Shown here piece by piece: positions 23,673 through 32,665 of a DNA stretch of 64,000 nucleotides; position 1 is the first letter of the stretch; every line of letters starts with the position of its first letter. The stretch lies in NCBI RefSeq assembly GCF_013155125.1, contig NZ_CP053564.1, forward strand, positions 4,347,501 to 4,411,500. Reading direction: 5' to 3'. The DNA comes from Pseudonocardia broussonetiae. GTDB taxonomy: Bacteria > Actinomycetota > Actinomycetes > Mycobacteriales > Pseudonocardiaceae. The position numbers and the translations under genes were made by a program. A model generated the notes under the pieces. The model saw only the letters and a list, made by a program, of their open reading frames with translations. It was not told the origin of the DNA and made no database searches.

Positions 23673-24071
23673 ATGCCGAGCACCGACGACCGCCTGCAGA
23701 TCACCGAGGTCCTGTCCCTCCTCGGACAGATCGTCGACGGGGCGCACCTGGACCGCCTGGGGGAGGTCGTCACCCCGGACGTCGTCTACGACCTCGCCGA
23801 TGCCGGAGTGGGGGTCTTCGAGGGCATCGAGGCCGTCCGGGCCGCGTTCACCGCGCTCGGCGCCCGGGCCCCGCTGGCGCACCACGTGACGAACGTCGTC
23901 CTCGCGCCGGTGGGCCCGGACGAGGTGGCGGTGCGCTCCAAGGGCCTGATGATCATGGCCGACGGCTCGATCCTCAGCGTGGACCACGTCGACGCGGTGC
24001 GCCGGCACGACGGCCGCTGGCGGATCGCGCACCGGGTCGTCACGTCACTGGCCACCGGGAGGGCGGCGTGA
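23673..24071 (+). CDS. SnoaL-like / NTF2-fold protein
   Basis: A 132-residue NTF2-fold protein: ITEVLSLLGQIVDGAHLDRLGEVVTPDVVYDL at the start and VDHVDAVRRHDGRWRIAHRVV at the end match the SnoaL-like family. GGAAGG lies before the ATG. Its stop overlaps the GTG of the MDR gene. It is the first gene of an operon under the twin TGTCGCG dyads. Family members are isomerases, dehydratases or substrate-binding proteins; nothing here decides between these. Confidence 0.8.
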   Translation: MPSTDDRLQITEVLSLLGQIVDGAHLDRLGEVVTPDVVYDLADAGVGVFEGIEAVRAAFTALGARAPLAHHVTNVVLAPVGPDEVAVRSKGLMIMADGSILSVDHVDAVRRHDGRWRIAHRVVTSLATGRAA

Positions 24072-24988
24072 AGGCGATCCGGTTCGAGCGGTTCGGCCCC
24101 CCGGACGTCCTCGCCCTCGTCGACGTCGACGAGCCGCACGCCGGGCCGGGTCAGGTCCGCATCGCGGTGCGCGCGGTCGGGATCAACGGCCTGGACGGGA
24201 AGATCCGCTCGGGCCGCATGGCCGGGGTGTTCGACGTCGCACTGCCCAGCGGTACCGGCTCGGACGCCTCCGGCGTGGTCGACCAGGTCGGCGACGGGGT
24301 GTCCGGCGTCCAGGTCGGCGACGCGGTGTTCGGCGTCGGCACCGGAGTCCTCGCCGAGCACGCGGTGCTCGACGCGTGGGCGGTCAAGCCGGACAGCCTG
24401 GCGTTCGAGGAGGCCGCCGGGTACCCGGTCCCGGTCGAGACGGCGTTCCGCGTCCTCGACCTGGTCGGCCTCGAGCCCGGTCGCACGCTGCTGGTGAGCG
24501 GCGCCTCGGGTGGCGTCGGCACGGCCGTCGTCCAGATCGCCCGGCAGCGGGGGATCACCGTCGTCAGCACCGCGAGCCCGGCCAACCAGGACTACCTCCG
24601 CGGGCTGGGTGCCCTGCCCACGACGTACGGCGACGGGCTCGTCGACCGGGTCCGCGCGCTGGCACCGGACGGGGTCGACGCCGCGCTGGACGTGTCCGGG
24701 TCGGGGGTCATCGCGGAGTGCATCGCGCTCACGGGCGACCCGTCCCGGGTCGTGTCCATCGCCGACTTCACCGCTCCGCAGCTCGGGGCGCAGGTCTCCT
24801 TCGCACCCGCCGACGTCCCCGCCGCGCTGCGGGCCGCCGCCGCGCTGCACGTCGACGGGGTGCTGCGCATGCCGGTCGGGTCGACGTTCCTCCTGGCCGA
24901 CGCCGCGGCGGCGCAGGCGCACAACGACGCCGGGCACGCCGCGGGACGGACCGTCGTCGTCGTCGCGGGGGAGGCGGGCGCGCCGTGA
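24068..24988 (+). CDS. Zinc-free MDR oxidoreductase, quinone reductase-like
   Basis: A 306-residue medium-chain reductase without zinc ligands. IRFERFGPPDVLALVDVDEP is the standard N-terminus of the quinone oxidoreductase/enone reductase group, and LLVSGASGGVGTAVVQIARQRG is the NADPH site. It would reduce a C=C or a quinone. The GTG start overlaps the SnoaL-like stop and its own stop region overlaps the possible GTG of the TetR gene. Confidence 0.9.
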   Translation: MKAIRFERFGPPDVLALVDVDEPHAGPGQVRIAVRAVGINGLDGKIRSGRMAGVFDVALPSGTGSDASGVVDQVGDGVSGVQVGDAVFGVGTGVLAEHAVLDAWAVKPDSLAFEEAAGYPVPVETAFRVLDLVGLEPGRTLLVSGASGGVGTAVVQIARQRGITVVSTASPANQDYLRGLGALPTTYGDGLVDRVRALAPDGVDAALDVSGSGVIAECIALTGDPSRVVSIADFTAPQLGAQVSFAPADVPAALRAAAALHVDGVLRMPVGSTFLLADAAAAQAHNDAGHAAGRTVVVVAGEAGAP

Positions 24989-25032
24989 GCGGCGGAGCCG
25001 GCGCGATCGTGCTGCCCCGTAGGGTGCACGGC

Positions 25033-25641
25033 ATGCCCCGCTGGGAAGAGGGCAGTGCGGACCGGCTGACGAGGGCCGCACTGGAGCTGTTCGAGGAACG
25101 CGGTTTCGAGAGCACGAGCGTCGTCGAGATCGCCGACCGCGCGCGGGTCACGACCCGCACGTTCTTCCGGTACTTCTCGGACAAGGCCGAGGTGCTGTTC
25201 GCCGAGTCGGAGCGGATCCGCGCCGCGCTCGTGCAGGAGGTCCTCGACGCCCCCGACGTCTCGCAGCCGCTGCGCGCCGTGACCGCGGTCCTGGCCGGTT
25301 TCGACTGGGGCGCCCCCGGCACGGAGGTGCTGCGCCGGCGCCAGGCCGTGATCGCGGCCAACCCGGGACTGCTGGAACGCGACCTGGTCAAGCAGCACGC
25401 CATCGCGACGGGGTTCGTCGACGCCCTGCAGCGCCGCGGGGTGGAGGAGGGCGAGGCCCGTCTCGCCGCGCGCGTGGGGACCCAGGTGTTCTCCGTCGCC
25501 TACGCCCGGTGGGTCGAGGGCGACGGCGAGGCGGACCTGGCCGAGCTCGTCGCCGCCGCGATGGCCGTGCTCGGGGCCCTCGTGCCTCCCGGTCGGGCCG
25601 GCTCGGTGGCGAGCCCCACCCGAACCGGAGGGTCCTCGTGA
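25033..25641 (+). CDS. TetR/AcrR family transcriptional regulator
   Basis: A 202-residue regulator with a clear TetR domain: RLTRAALELFEERGFESTSVVEIADRARVTTRTFFRYFSDKAEVLF at residues 11-57. The C-terminal half (VKQHAIATGFVDALQRRGVEEGEARLAARVGTQVFSVAYARWVEGDG) is the usual ligand and dimer domain. ATG 25033 gives a typical start; GTG 24985, overlapping the MDR stop, is an alternative. It probably represses its own operon through the dyads at 23571-23619. Confidence 0.9.
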   Translation: MPRWEEGSADRLTRAALELFEERGFESTSVVEIADRARVTTRTFFRYFSDKAEVLFAESERIRAALVQEVLDAPDVSQPLRAVTAVLAGFDWGAPGTEVLRRRQAVIAANPGLLERDLVKQHAIATGFVDALQRRGVEEGEARLAARVGTQVFSVAYARWVEGDGEADLAELVAAAMAVLGALVPPGRAGSVASPTRTGGSS

Positions 25642-26087
25642 GCGCGGCGAGGAGGGCGTCGCGCGCACTGGTCGGCCTGATCGCGGTGGGGACGACCGTC
25701 GGGCCGCTCGTCGTCGACGCCCTGCTGCCCGTGACGGCCCGCCAGCACCTGCGCAACCCCCGCTGGCCCGGGCACGCGAAGTTCCACAACGCCCAGTACA
25801 TCGTCATGAGCGCGGTGCTCGGCGTCGTCGGTCTGCGGCTGGTGACCACCCCCCACGGCGACCCGGACCACAACCTGCTCACGGCGACGGCGATGCTGTC
25901 CGCCCCCTGGGTGGGGATGTACGGCGCGGCCGCGTTCCCGGGCACCGCGCTGGTCGACGAGGAGTTCCGCGACTCGCCGGCCAACACCGTCCTGGGCGTC
26001 GAGGTCAACATCCTCGTGGGGTCGGTCTGCCTGTCCCTGCTGGGGGCCTCGCTCGCGCTGGGGCGCCGCGCGAACCGCGCCGGCTAG
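25638..26087 (+). CDS. Small integral membrane protein of unknown function
   Basis: A 149-residue protein with about four hydrophobic segments (ALVGLIAVGTTVGPLVVDALL, YIVMSAVLGVVGLRLV, MLSAPWVGMYGAAAFPGTALV and VNILVGSVCLSLLGASLAL) and a conserved-looking NPRWPGHAKFHNAQYI loop with two histidines. It resembles an uncharacterised actinobacterial membrane family. The GTG overlaps the TetR stop, so it is the last gene of that operon. Confidence 0.75.
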   Translation: MSAARRASRALVGLIAVGTTVGPLVVDALLPVTARQHLRNPRWPGHAKFHNAQYIVMSAVLGVVGLRLVTTPHGDPDHNLLTATAMLSAPWVGMYGAAAFPGTALVDEEFRDSPANTVLGVEVNILVGSVCLSLLGASLALGRRANRAG

Positions 26088-26225
26088 GGGCGCTGCGCCG
26101 CGAGGTCCGGCCGCCGCCCGACCGCGGCGTCGAGGACCGGGGGTGAGGGTGGCGCCCGCCGGGATGCGTCCCTGACGCGGCGCTGCCGCCCGGCCCGGTT
26201 CCGGTCGGCCCGTACGAGCGGGGCG

Positions 26226-26250
26226 CTACCTGCCCGTGGACCGCAGGTAG
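26226..26250 (+). promoter_or_regulatory. 25-bp CTACCTG dyad, site 1 (before the SnoaL-like gene)
   Basis: CTACCTGC (26226-26233) and GCAGGTAG (26243-26250) form a perfect 8-bp inverted repeat with a 9-nt spacer. It lies 107 nt before the TTG at 26357 in the 269-nt gap 26088-26356, in which I see nothing else of note. A GTACGA element follows 8 bp later, the same distance as the GTAGTT after site 3. Confidence 0.6.
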
Positions 26251-26356
26251 TCGACCGCGTACGACCGCGCTGGTGGGGGTACCGGGCGTGGCGCACGGTG
26301 GACGCGATGCCGGACACCGGCAGGTCCCATCCGTCCTCGACAGGGGAGGCACCACC

Positions 26357-26758
26357 TTGCGCAGCCACCACGAGACGAGCGGGCGTGATCTGACCGCGGT
26401 CGTCGAGAAGGCGATCGAGGCCTACAACGCCCAGGACTTCGACGCCTACCAGGAGTTCTTCGCCCCGGACCTGCGGTTCGTGCACCACAACCGCGGGTTC
26501 GGGTTCACCGACCGGGACGCCTTCATCCAGACCCTGAAGGGCTTCGCGGCGGACCTCATCCCGGACCGGCGGCTGCGTCCCGCCACCCGGATCTTCCAAG
26601 CCGGCAACCTGGTGGTGCGGGAGCAGGAGTGGGGTGGCACCGCCGTTGCGGACGTGCCGGGCATCGCGGCGGCGGGCGAGACCTTCACCCTCGAGTTCTG
26701 CACCGTCTACCGGTTCGGGCCGGACGACAAGGTCGTCGAATACCACGAGTACGGCTGA
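26357..26758 (+). CDS. SnoaL-like / NTF2-fold protein
   Basis: A 133-residue NTF2-fold protein: VVEKAIEAYNAQDFDAYQEFFAPDLRFVHHNRGFGFTDRDAF is the SnoaL-like opening and EFCTVYRFGPDDKVVEYHEYG the closing strands. The start is a TTG preceded by GGGGAGG at a normal distance; no ATG or GTG fits. It converges on the LAL regulator and has the CTACCTG dyad in front, shared with the BVMO gene. It may therefore process the BVMO substrate or product. Confidence 0.82.
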   Translation: MRSHHETSGRDLTAVVEKAIEAYNAQDFDAYQEFFAPDLRFVHHNRGFGFTDRDAFIQTLKGFAADLIPDRRLRPATRIFQAGNLVVREQEWGGTAVADVPGIAAAGETFTLEFCTVYRFGPDDKVVEYHEYG

Positions 26759-26851
26759 GGACCGGACGTGGGAGTGCCACGGGCATCGCCGGGGTGATCG
26801 CGTTCCCGGCTCGGTCCGGCCTCGGACTTCGTCACGCGCCGACCGGGAGGG

Positions 26852-29188
26852 TCAGCGCGTGGCGACGGGGTCCGGCGCGGGCTCGGCCCCACCGGCCAGC
26901 CAGGCCGCGATCTGGGTCCGGGAGGTGAAGGCCATCTTCACCAGGACCTGCTGCACGTGACCCTCGACGGTCCGGGTCGACAGCGTGAGCCGCGCGGCGA
27001 TGTCCCGGTTCGACAGGCCCGAGGCGACGAGTCGGGCGACCTGTCCCTCACGGCGGGTGAGTCGAGCCGCCCGTTCCATCCGGTCCCCGTGCCGGGCCGG
27101 TCGTGCGTCCCCGTCCAGGAAGCTGACGAACCCCCCGGAGCGGGAGAGGGCGACGCCCCTCGCGTAGGCGGCCTCGAAGCGGCGGTCTCCTACCGCCCGG
27201 CGCGCCCGGTGCTCGCACGTGCGGCGCCGCTCGATCCAGCCCGCGGAGCCGTAGAGGTCCTGGCCGAAGGTGCCCCACAACCGGGAGGCGACGCCGAGCA
27301 CGGTGGCCGAGCGCTCGCCGTCGCCGTCCGCCGCCAAGGTCCAGGCGACCAGGTCGAGCGCCAGGGCGGAGCCGAGCAGGTCACCCTCCTCGCGGTCGTC
27401 GAGGCACTCGCGCAGCAGGCGGAGGGCCTCCGGGCGGTCGTGCCGCTCGAACGCCACGAACGCGAGGCCGAAGAGCACGTACCCGCGCAGCCAGCGGTCC
27501 CCGGCCTCGCGGCACAGGGCGAGGCCCTGCTCGAACTGCGCCGCGGCGCCGTCCGACGCGCCGTCGAACACCATCATCAGACCGGTGTGCACGTGCAGGG
27601 ACACCAGCCAACCCGGGTGCACCTCCACCTGGGCGTAGCGGTCCCCGGCCTCGCTCAGCAGTGTGTGGGCGAGCTCCTGGTCGCCGGCGAAGAAGGCGCT
27701 GACGCCCAGGAGGTGCGTCGCGACGGCCACGCCCGCCCGGTCGTCCGCCTCGCGGGCGGAGGCGAGGCTCGTGCCGAGGATGCCGCCGGCCTCGGCCTGC
27801 TCGCCCTGCAGCGCCGCCACGAAGCCGTAGGTCGTCATCGCCCGTCGCCACTGGACCGGGTCACCCGGCTGCGCCACGACCCGGGCGAGCCACAGCCTGC
27901 CCTCGGGCAGTGACGAGGCGATCCAGTAGGACCACAGGTCGGCGGCGACCCGCTGCGCCACCGCGACCTGGTCCTCGTCGGTCGACCACAGCTCCAGCGC
28001 CGCCCGCAGGTTGAGGTGCTCGTCGCGCAGCCTCCGGAACCAGGTGCGGGCCCGCGGCGTGAACCAGTTGGCCGAGAAGTCCGCCACGAGGCCCTGGCAC
28101 CAGTCGAGGAAGCGCTCGCGCACGCCGGCGCTCTCCCCGGTCTCGTCGAGCAGTTCCAGGCCGTACTCGCGGATCGTCTCCAGCATCCGGAACCGCACGA
28201 CACCGCGCTCGTCCGAACGCAGCAGCACGGACCGGTCGACGAGGCCGGTGAGCGCCTCCAGCAGCGCGTGCTCGTCCGCCCCCGTCACGCCGGTGACGGC
28301 TTCGATCGAGGTCAGCGTGAACCCACCCGGGAACGCTGACGCCGTCCGCCACAGCTGCTGCTCGGCCGGATCGCAGAGCTCGTAGGTCCAGTCGATGGTG
28401 GCCCGGAGCGTGTGCTGGCGGGGTGGGCTGGTGGTCATCCCGTGCGTGAGCACCGGCAGGCGCTTGTGCAGCCGCTCCCGGAGCTGGCTCGCCGACAGCA
28501 CCTTCAGGCGCACGGCGGCCAGCTCGAGCGCCAGCGGGATGCCCTCCAGCCGGTGGCAGATGGCGATGAGGTCGGTCCCGTCGACCGCGTCCAGGTCGAA
28601 GCCGGGCACCGACGACTCCGCCCGTCGGACGAACAGGTCGAGCGCCGGGTGGGCCTCGATCGAGTCGCGGTGGACGACGACGCCCTCGGCGGGGAGCGGC
28701 AGCGGGTCCACCGGCAGCACGACCTCGCCGGGCACCCCCAGCTGCTGACGGCTGGTGGCCACCACCTGCACATCGGGTGCGGCCCGGAGCACCGCCTGGA
28801 GCAGCGCCGCGGTGGCCTCCAGGACGTGCTCGCAGTTGTCGACCACCAGCAGCGCCTGCTTGTCCCTCAGGTGGTCCACGACCACCTCGATCCGCTGCCG
28901 CGACGAGGAGTCCGCCAACCCCAGGGCCTCCGCGGCGACCGTGGGCACCAGCTCCGGCTGCCGGACCGGCGCGAGCTCGATCAGGACGACACCGTCCCGG
29001 AAGCGGCCGGCCCCGCCCTCCGCGCACTGCAGCGCAAGCCGGGTCTTGCCGACACCACCGATCCCGCACAGCGTGACCAGCCGGTGCGACCGCATCAGCC
29101 GGCGAGCCGCCGTGATCTCCGTACGACGGCCGACGAAGCTCGTGAGGTCCGCAGGGAGGGTCGCTCTGCTGCCCGGGCCGGCGCCCAT
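26852..29188 (-). CDS. Large ATP-binding LuxR-type regulator (LAL/AfsR-like)
   Basis: A 778-residue regulator. The P-loop LCGIGGVGKTRLALQ sits at about residues 40-54 of an NB-ARC-like ATPase (LLVVDNCEHVLEATAAL is the Walker B region). A long helical repeat region follows (TLLSEAGDRYAQVEVHPGWLVSLHVHTGLMM, LFGLAFVAFERHDRPEALRLL). The C-terminal LuxR helix-turn-helix is LTRREGQVARLVASGLSNRDIAARLTLSTRTVEGHVQQVLVKM. The ATG at 29188 has GGGAGG in front; a GTG at 29245 and an ATG at 29209 are alternatives. The 25-bp CTACCTG dyads around it (26226, 29294, 31104) are its likely targets. Confidence 0.9.
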   Translation of the reverse strand: MGAGPGSRATLPADLTSFVGRRTEITAARRLMRSHRLVTLCGIGGVGKTRLALQCAEGGAGRFRDGVVLIELAPVRQPELVPTVAAEALGLADSSSRQRIEVVVDHLRDKQALLVVDNCEHVLEATAALLQAVLRAAPDVQVVATSRQQLGVPGEVVLPVDPLPLPAEGVVVHRDSIEAHPALDLFVRRAESSVPGFDLDAVDGTDLIAICHRLEGIPLALELAAVRLKVLSASQLRERLHKRLPVLTHGMTTSPPRQHTLRATIDWTYELCDPAEQQLWRTASAFPGGFTLTSIEAVTGVTGADEHALLEALTGLVDRSVLLRSDERGVVRFRMLETIREYGLELLDETGESAGVRERFLDWCQGLVADFSANWFTPRARTWFRRLRDEHLNLRAALELWSTDEDQVAVAQRVAADLWSYWIASSLPEGRLWLARVVAQPGDPVQWRRAMTTYGFVAALQGEQAEAGGILGTSLASAREADDRAGVAVATHLLGVSAFFAGDQELAHTLLSEAGDRYAQVEVHPGWLVSLHVHTGLMMVFDGASDGAAAQFEQGLALCREAGDRWLRGYVLFGLAFVAFERHDRPEALRLLRECLDDREEGDLLGSALALDLVAWTLAADGDGERSATVLGVASRLWGTFGQDLYGSAGWIERRRTCEHRARRAVGDRRFEAAYARGVALSRSGGFVSFLDGDARPARHGDRMERAARLTRREGQVARLVASGLSNRDIAARLTLSTRTVEGHVQQVLVKMAFTSRTQIAAWLAGGAEPAPDPVATR

Positions 29189-29293
29189 CCCATCACCCTC
29201 CCGCCCCATCGCGGTGCCCGGTCGGCGGAGGTCCCAAGGGGCCACCGACCCCCGCCATGGAAGCAGATCGGGGCACCCCGGGCCAGCGCCTCA

Positions 29294-29318
29294 CTACCTG
29301 GGTCCGCAGACCAGGTAG
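29294..29318. promoter_or_regulatory. 25-bp CTACCTG dyad, site 2 (before the LAL regulator)
   Basis: CTACCTGG (29294-29301) and CCAGGTAG (29311-29318) form a perfect 8-bp inverted repeat with a 9-nt spacer, exactly the layout of site 1. It lies 106 nt before the regulator's preferred start and just after the BVMO stop, so it could also form a terminator hairpin; the matching copies before other genes favour an operator. Confidence 0.55.
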
Positions 29319-29336
29319 CGGACGCCGACGACGGGG

Positions 29337-30986
29337 TCAGACCCGCAGGGCGACCTCCTCCGGATCCGCCCCGGCCACCCGGGAGAACGTGAAGCCGGAG
29401 TAGCCGTTGTCGGCGGACTCCCTCAGCTCGGCGAAGTAGCCCGGGATGCCCCCGAGGTAGAACAGCGGGACGTGGGCCTTGCCCGGCACGTTCGCTCCGA
29501 GGAACCAGGTGTGCACCGCTTCGCCCTGGCCCAGCACCGTGGCGTCGACGATCTCCTGCAGCTTGCGGCTCCAGGCGTCCATGGCGTCGGGGTCGGCCTG
29601 CATGACGTCGTGCCCGTTCGTCCGGAGGTGGTCGATGGCGTCGGCGGTCCACTCCACCGCGAACTCGGTGGTCGGCGGGAAGTTGCCGAAGGGGAATCCG
29701 GGACCGCCGAGCACGAACATGTTCGGGAAACCGGTGACCGCGATCCCGAGGTGGGTCCGCGCGCCGTCCGCCCAGACCTCGCCCAGCGAGCGGCCGTCGC
29801 TACCGCGGATGTCGATCGCGGTCAGCGCGCCGGTCGCGGCGTCGAACCCGGTGGCGAAGATCAGGATGTCGGCGTCGTGAGTGCTGCCGTCGGCCAGTCG
29901 CAGCCCGGTCTCGGTGATCGCCTCGATCGAGTTGGCGCTGATGTCGACCAGTGAGACGTTGTCCCGGTTGTAGGTCTCGTAGTAGTGGTGGCCCAGCGGG
30001 GGGCGCTTGGAGCCGAGGGGGTGGTTCTTCGGGGCGAGCAGCTCGGCGGTCTCGCGGTCGTGGACGATGGCGCGGATCTTGTCGCGCACGAACTCGGACG
30101 CCACGTCGTTGCAGCGCTGGTCGACCAGGAGGTCGTCGAAGGTCTCGAACAGGAACCGGAAGCCGCCGATCTCCCAGCCGTGCTCGAGGACGCGCCGGGC
30201 CTCGTCGTCGTCGACGTCGGAGAACACGCGACCGGCGGGGTTCATGGGGAAGCCGAAGACCTGGCCCCGCACCTGCTCCCAGATCGCCGGGTAGTCGGCC
30301 TTGATCGCCTTCTGCTGGTCGGCGTCGATCGGGCCGTTGCGGGCCGGCATGACGTAGTTGGGCGTGCGTTGGAGGACCGTGAGGTGCGAGGCCCTCTGCG
30401 CGACCTGGGGGATCAGCTGCACGCCGGTGGCGCCGGTGCCGATGACCGCGACGCGCTTCCCACTGAAGTCGACCTCCTCCACCGGCCAGCGGGCGGTCAG
30501 GTACCGCTCCCCGCGGAACGACTCGATCCCCGGGAACGGCGGTTCGTACGCCGCCGACAACGGGCCGACCGCGGGGATCAGGTAGGTGCAGCGCAGCGTG
30601 TTCCCGGCGTCGGTCTCCACCGTCCAGGTGTTCGTGGCGTCGTCGCGCCGTGCGCGCTCGACCCGCGTGCCGAGGTCGATGTCACGTCGCAGGTCGAAGC
30701 GGTCGGCCACGTGGGACAGGTAGCTCTGCATGACCGGCTGGTCGGGGTAGCGCTGTGGCCAGACCCAGTCCTGCAGCAGGTCCTCGTCGAAGCTGAAGCA
30801 GTACACCCAGCTCTCGGAGTCCGTGCGAGCGCCGGGGTAGCGGTTCCAGTGCCACGTGCCGCCGACGTCGGAGCCCGCCTCGATGAGCCGAGCGGTGAGC
30901 CCCCGCCGCCGCGTCTCGATCAGTGCGCGCAGTCCCGCGAAGCCGGCGCCGATGATGATGCAGTCGTGATCGGTCTTGACCGTCAT
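29337..30986 (-). CDS. FAD-dependent Baeyer-Villiger-type monooxygenase
   Basis: A 549-residue class B flavoprotein. The FAD site is IIIGAGFAGLRALIETRRRG (residues 10-29), followed by GGTWHWNRYPGARTDSES. The NADPH site is VAVIGTGATGVQLIPQ (residues 179-194), and ATGFD closes the fold. The type-I BVMO fingerprint F-x-G-x-x-x-H-x-x-x-W is present as FRGERYLTARW (157-167) with L163 in place of the histidine. It would insert oxygen next to a ketone, or act as an N/S-oxidising relative. A CTACCTG-type dyad lies 118-142 nt upstream. Confidence 0.9.
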   Translation of the reverse strand: MTVKTDHDCIIIGAGFAGLRALIETRRRGLTARLIEAGSDVGGTWHWNRYPGARTDSESWVYCFSFDEDLLQDWVWPQRYPDQPVMQSYLSHVADRFDLRRDIDLGTRVERARRDDATNTWTVETDAGNTLRCTYLIPAVGPLSAAYEPPFPGIESFRGERYLTARWPVEEVDFSGKRVAVIGTGATGVQLIPQVAQRASHLTVLQRTPNYVMPARNGPIDADQQKAIKADYPAIWEQVRGQVFGFPMNPAGRVFSDVDDDEARRVLEHGWEIGGFRFLFETFDDLLVDQRCNDVASEFVRDKIRAIVHDRETAELLAPKNHPLGSKRPPLGHHYYETYNRDNVSLVDISANSIEAITETGLRLADGSTHDADILIFATGFDAATGALTAIDIRGSDGRSLGEVWADGARTHLGIAVTGFPNMFVLGGPGFPFGNFPPTTEFAVEWTADAIDHLRTNGHDVMQADPDAMDAWSRKLQEIVDATVLGQGEAVHTWFLGANVPGKAHVPLFYLGGIPGYFAELRESADNGYSGFTFSRVAGADPEEVALRV

Positions 30987-31103
30987 GCACGTGTCCTTCC
31001 CGTGGTGACCAGGTGTTGCTGCCCGTCCTCCTGCGAGGACCGCAGACGCAGGTCACGCTCGTCCCGCCGGGGGCACCGGGCGAGGGCAGAACTACGGCAT
31101 CCA

Positions 31104-31128
31104 CTACCCGGTGCACTCGGGCAGGTAC
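31104..31128 (-). promoter_or_regulatory. 25-bp CTACC dyad, site 3 (before the BVMO gene)
   Basis: On the minus strand this reads GTACCTGCCCG-N9-GGGTAG and shares its first ten bases after position 1 with site 1 (TACCTGCCCG). The right arm is degenerate. A GTAGTT element follows 8 bp downstream, the same distance as GTACGA after site 1. It lies in the 152-nt gap between the ABC ATPase end and the BVMO start. Confidence 0.5.
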
Positions 31129-31138
31129 GGCTCCCGCA

Positions 31139-32665
31139 TCAGCCCGCAACCCCCTGCAGCGGGTCCTGCACGCCGCCGAAGCAGTGGGAGAGGACCTGCT
31201 GCAGCGTCGTGTCCCTCGACGGCACGTCCGCCACCAGCCGTCCCTCGCGCATGACCAGGAGCCGGTCGCTGACCCGCAGGGTCTCCTCGAGGTCGCTGGA
31301 GATGAACAGGACCGCGCGGCCCTCGCGGGCGGTCTCGCGCACGAGGCGGTGGATCTCGGTCTGCGCGCCGACGTCGACGCCCTGGGTGGGTTCGTCGAAG
31401 ATGAGGATGTCGGCGTCGGTCGCGAGCCACTTGGCGATCACCACCTTCTGCTGGTTGCCGCCGGAGAGGTGGCCGAACCGGCTCTCCGAGCCGACCGCCT
31501 TGATGCCGAACCGGTCGCGGTCGGCGTCGTAGCGCCGGCGTTCCCTCTTCCGGCGGATGAAGCCCGCCGAGGCGAACGAGGACAGCGCGGCCAGGGTGAG
31601 GTTCTCGCGCACCGTCCACTCGGGGACCGAGGCCTGGTGCCTGCGGTCCTCCGGCATCAGGGCGACCCCGCGACGGATCGCCTGCGCCGGGGACGTCGCC
31701 CTGAGGACCTTCCCGCCGATCTCGATCCGGCCGGCGTCGGGCCGCACCGCTCCGAACAGCAGGTGCGCCAGCTCGGAGCGGCCGGCACCGACGAAGCCGG
31801 CGAGGCCCGTCACCTCGCCGCGGTGGAGGGTCATGTCGACGTCCACGACGCGGTTCTTCCAGCACAGCCCGTGCGTCGTGAGCGCGACCGCGCCGCGCTC
31901 GTGGGGAGCCGCCCGGACGAGCTCGGACGGCTCGACGCCGAGGATGAGCTGCACCAGCCGGTGCCGGTCCTGGAGGTCGTCGTGCTCCAGCCGTCCGACC
32001 AGCTCGCCGTCGCGCAGCACCGTGGCCCGGTCGCAGAGCGCGGCGATCTCGTCGAGCCGGTGCGAGACGTAGACGACGCTCAGCCCGTCGGCGCGCAGCC
32101 GCTCGACGACCCGGTACACCTGCTCGACCTCGTGCGCCCCGAGGGACGCGGTCGGCTCGTCCATGATGATGAGGCGCGCGCCCAGCAGCAGGCAGCGCCC
32201 CAGGCCGACCATCTGGGTCTGCGCCGCCGACAGGGCCGAGATGCGCTGGTCGACGTCGAGCTCGACGCCGAGCCTGGCCAGGATCTCGGCGCACCTGCGG
32301 CGCATCTCCGACCGGCGGATCAGCGGCCCGACGGTGGGCGGCCGCAGGCCGAGGTACACGTTCTCGTACACCGCCATCTCCGCGACGACCTGCGGCTCCT
32401 GGTGCAGCACCGCGATACCGGCCGCGGTGGACGCCGCCGCGTCGGCGAACGCGACCTCGACGCCGTCGACCTCGATCGTGCCCGCGTCCGGTCGGTGCAC
32501 CCCGGCGAGGATCTTGATCAGCGTCGACTTGCCGGCGCCGTTCTGGCCGATCAGCCCGTGCACCTCGCCCGCGCGGATGTCGAGGTCGACGTCGGAGAGG
32601 GCCCGCACCCCCATGAAGCTCTTGCCCACCCCGCGGACGCGGAACGGCACCTGCGGCCCGGTCAT
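31139..32665 (-). CDS. Sugar-type ABC importer ATPase, RbsA-like (two ATPase domains)
   Basis: A 508-residue duplicated ATPase. The first domain has Walker A GQNGAGKST (40-48), the signature LSAAQTQMV and Walker B LIIMDEPTASL. The second has the degenerate Walker A GFVGAGRSE usual for RbsA, the signature LSGGNQQKV and Walker B ILIFDEPTQGVD. It energises uptake with the permease encoded upstream and the lipoprotein encoded divergently. The ATG overlaps the permease stop (ATGA). Its promoter is before the permease (33761-33803). Confidence 0.95.
   Translation of the reverse strand: MTGPQVPFRVRGVGKSFMGVRALSDVDLDIRAGEVHGLIGQNGAGKSTLIKILAGVHRPDAGTIEVDGVEVAFADAAASTAAGIAVLHQEPQVVAEMAVYENVYLGLRPPTVGPLIRRSEMRRRCAEILARLGVELDVDQRISALSAAQTQMVGLGRCLLLGARLIIMDEPTASLGAHEVEQVYRVVERLRADGLSVVYVSHRLDEIAALCDRATVLRDGELVGRLEHDDLQDRHRLVQLILGVEPSELVRAAPHERGAVALTTHGLCWKNRVVDVDMTLHRGEVTGLAGFVGAGRSELAHLLFGAVRPDAGRIEIGGKVLRATSPAQAIRRGVALMPEDRRHQASVPEWTVRENLTLAALSSFASAGFIRRKRERRRYDADRDRFGIKAVGSESRFGHLSGGNQQKVVIAKWLATDADILIFDEPTQGVDVGAQTEIHRLVRETAREGRAVLFISSDLEETLRVSDRLLVMREGRLVADVPSRDTTLQQVLSHCFGGVQDPLQGVAG

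Noticed and set aside
29294..29318. CTACCTGG/CCAGGTAG as a simple BVMO terminator
   Set aside because: The same dyad with the same 25-bp length occurs before the SnoaL-like gene, where no gene ends just upstream, so an operator explains all copies better; a dual role is not excluded.
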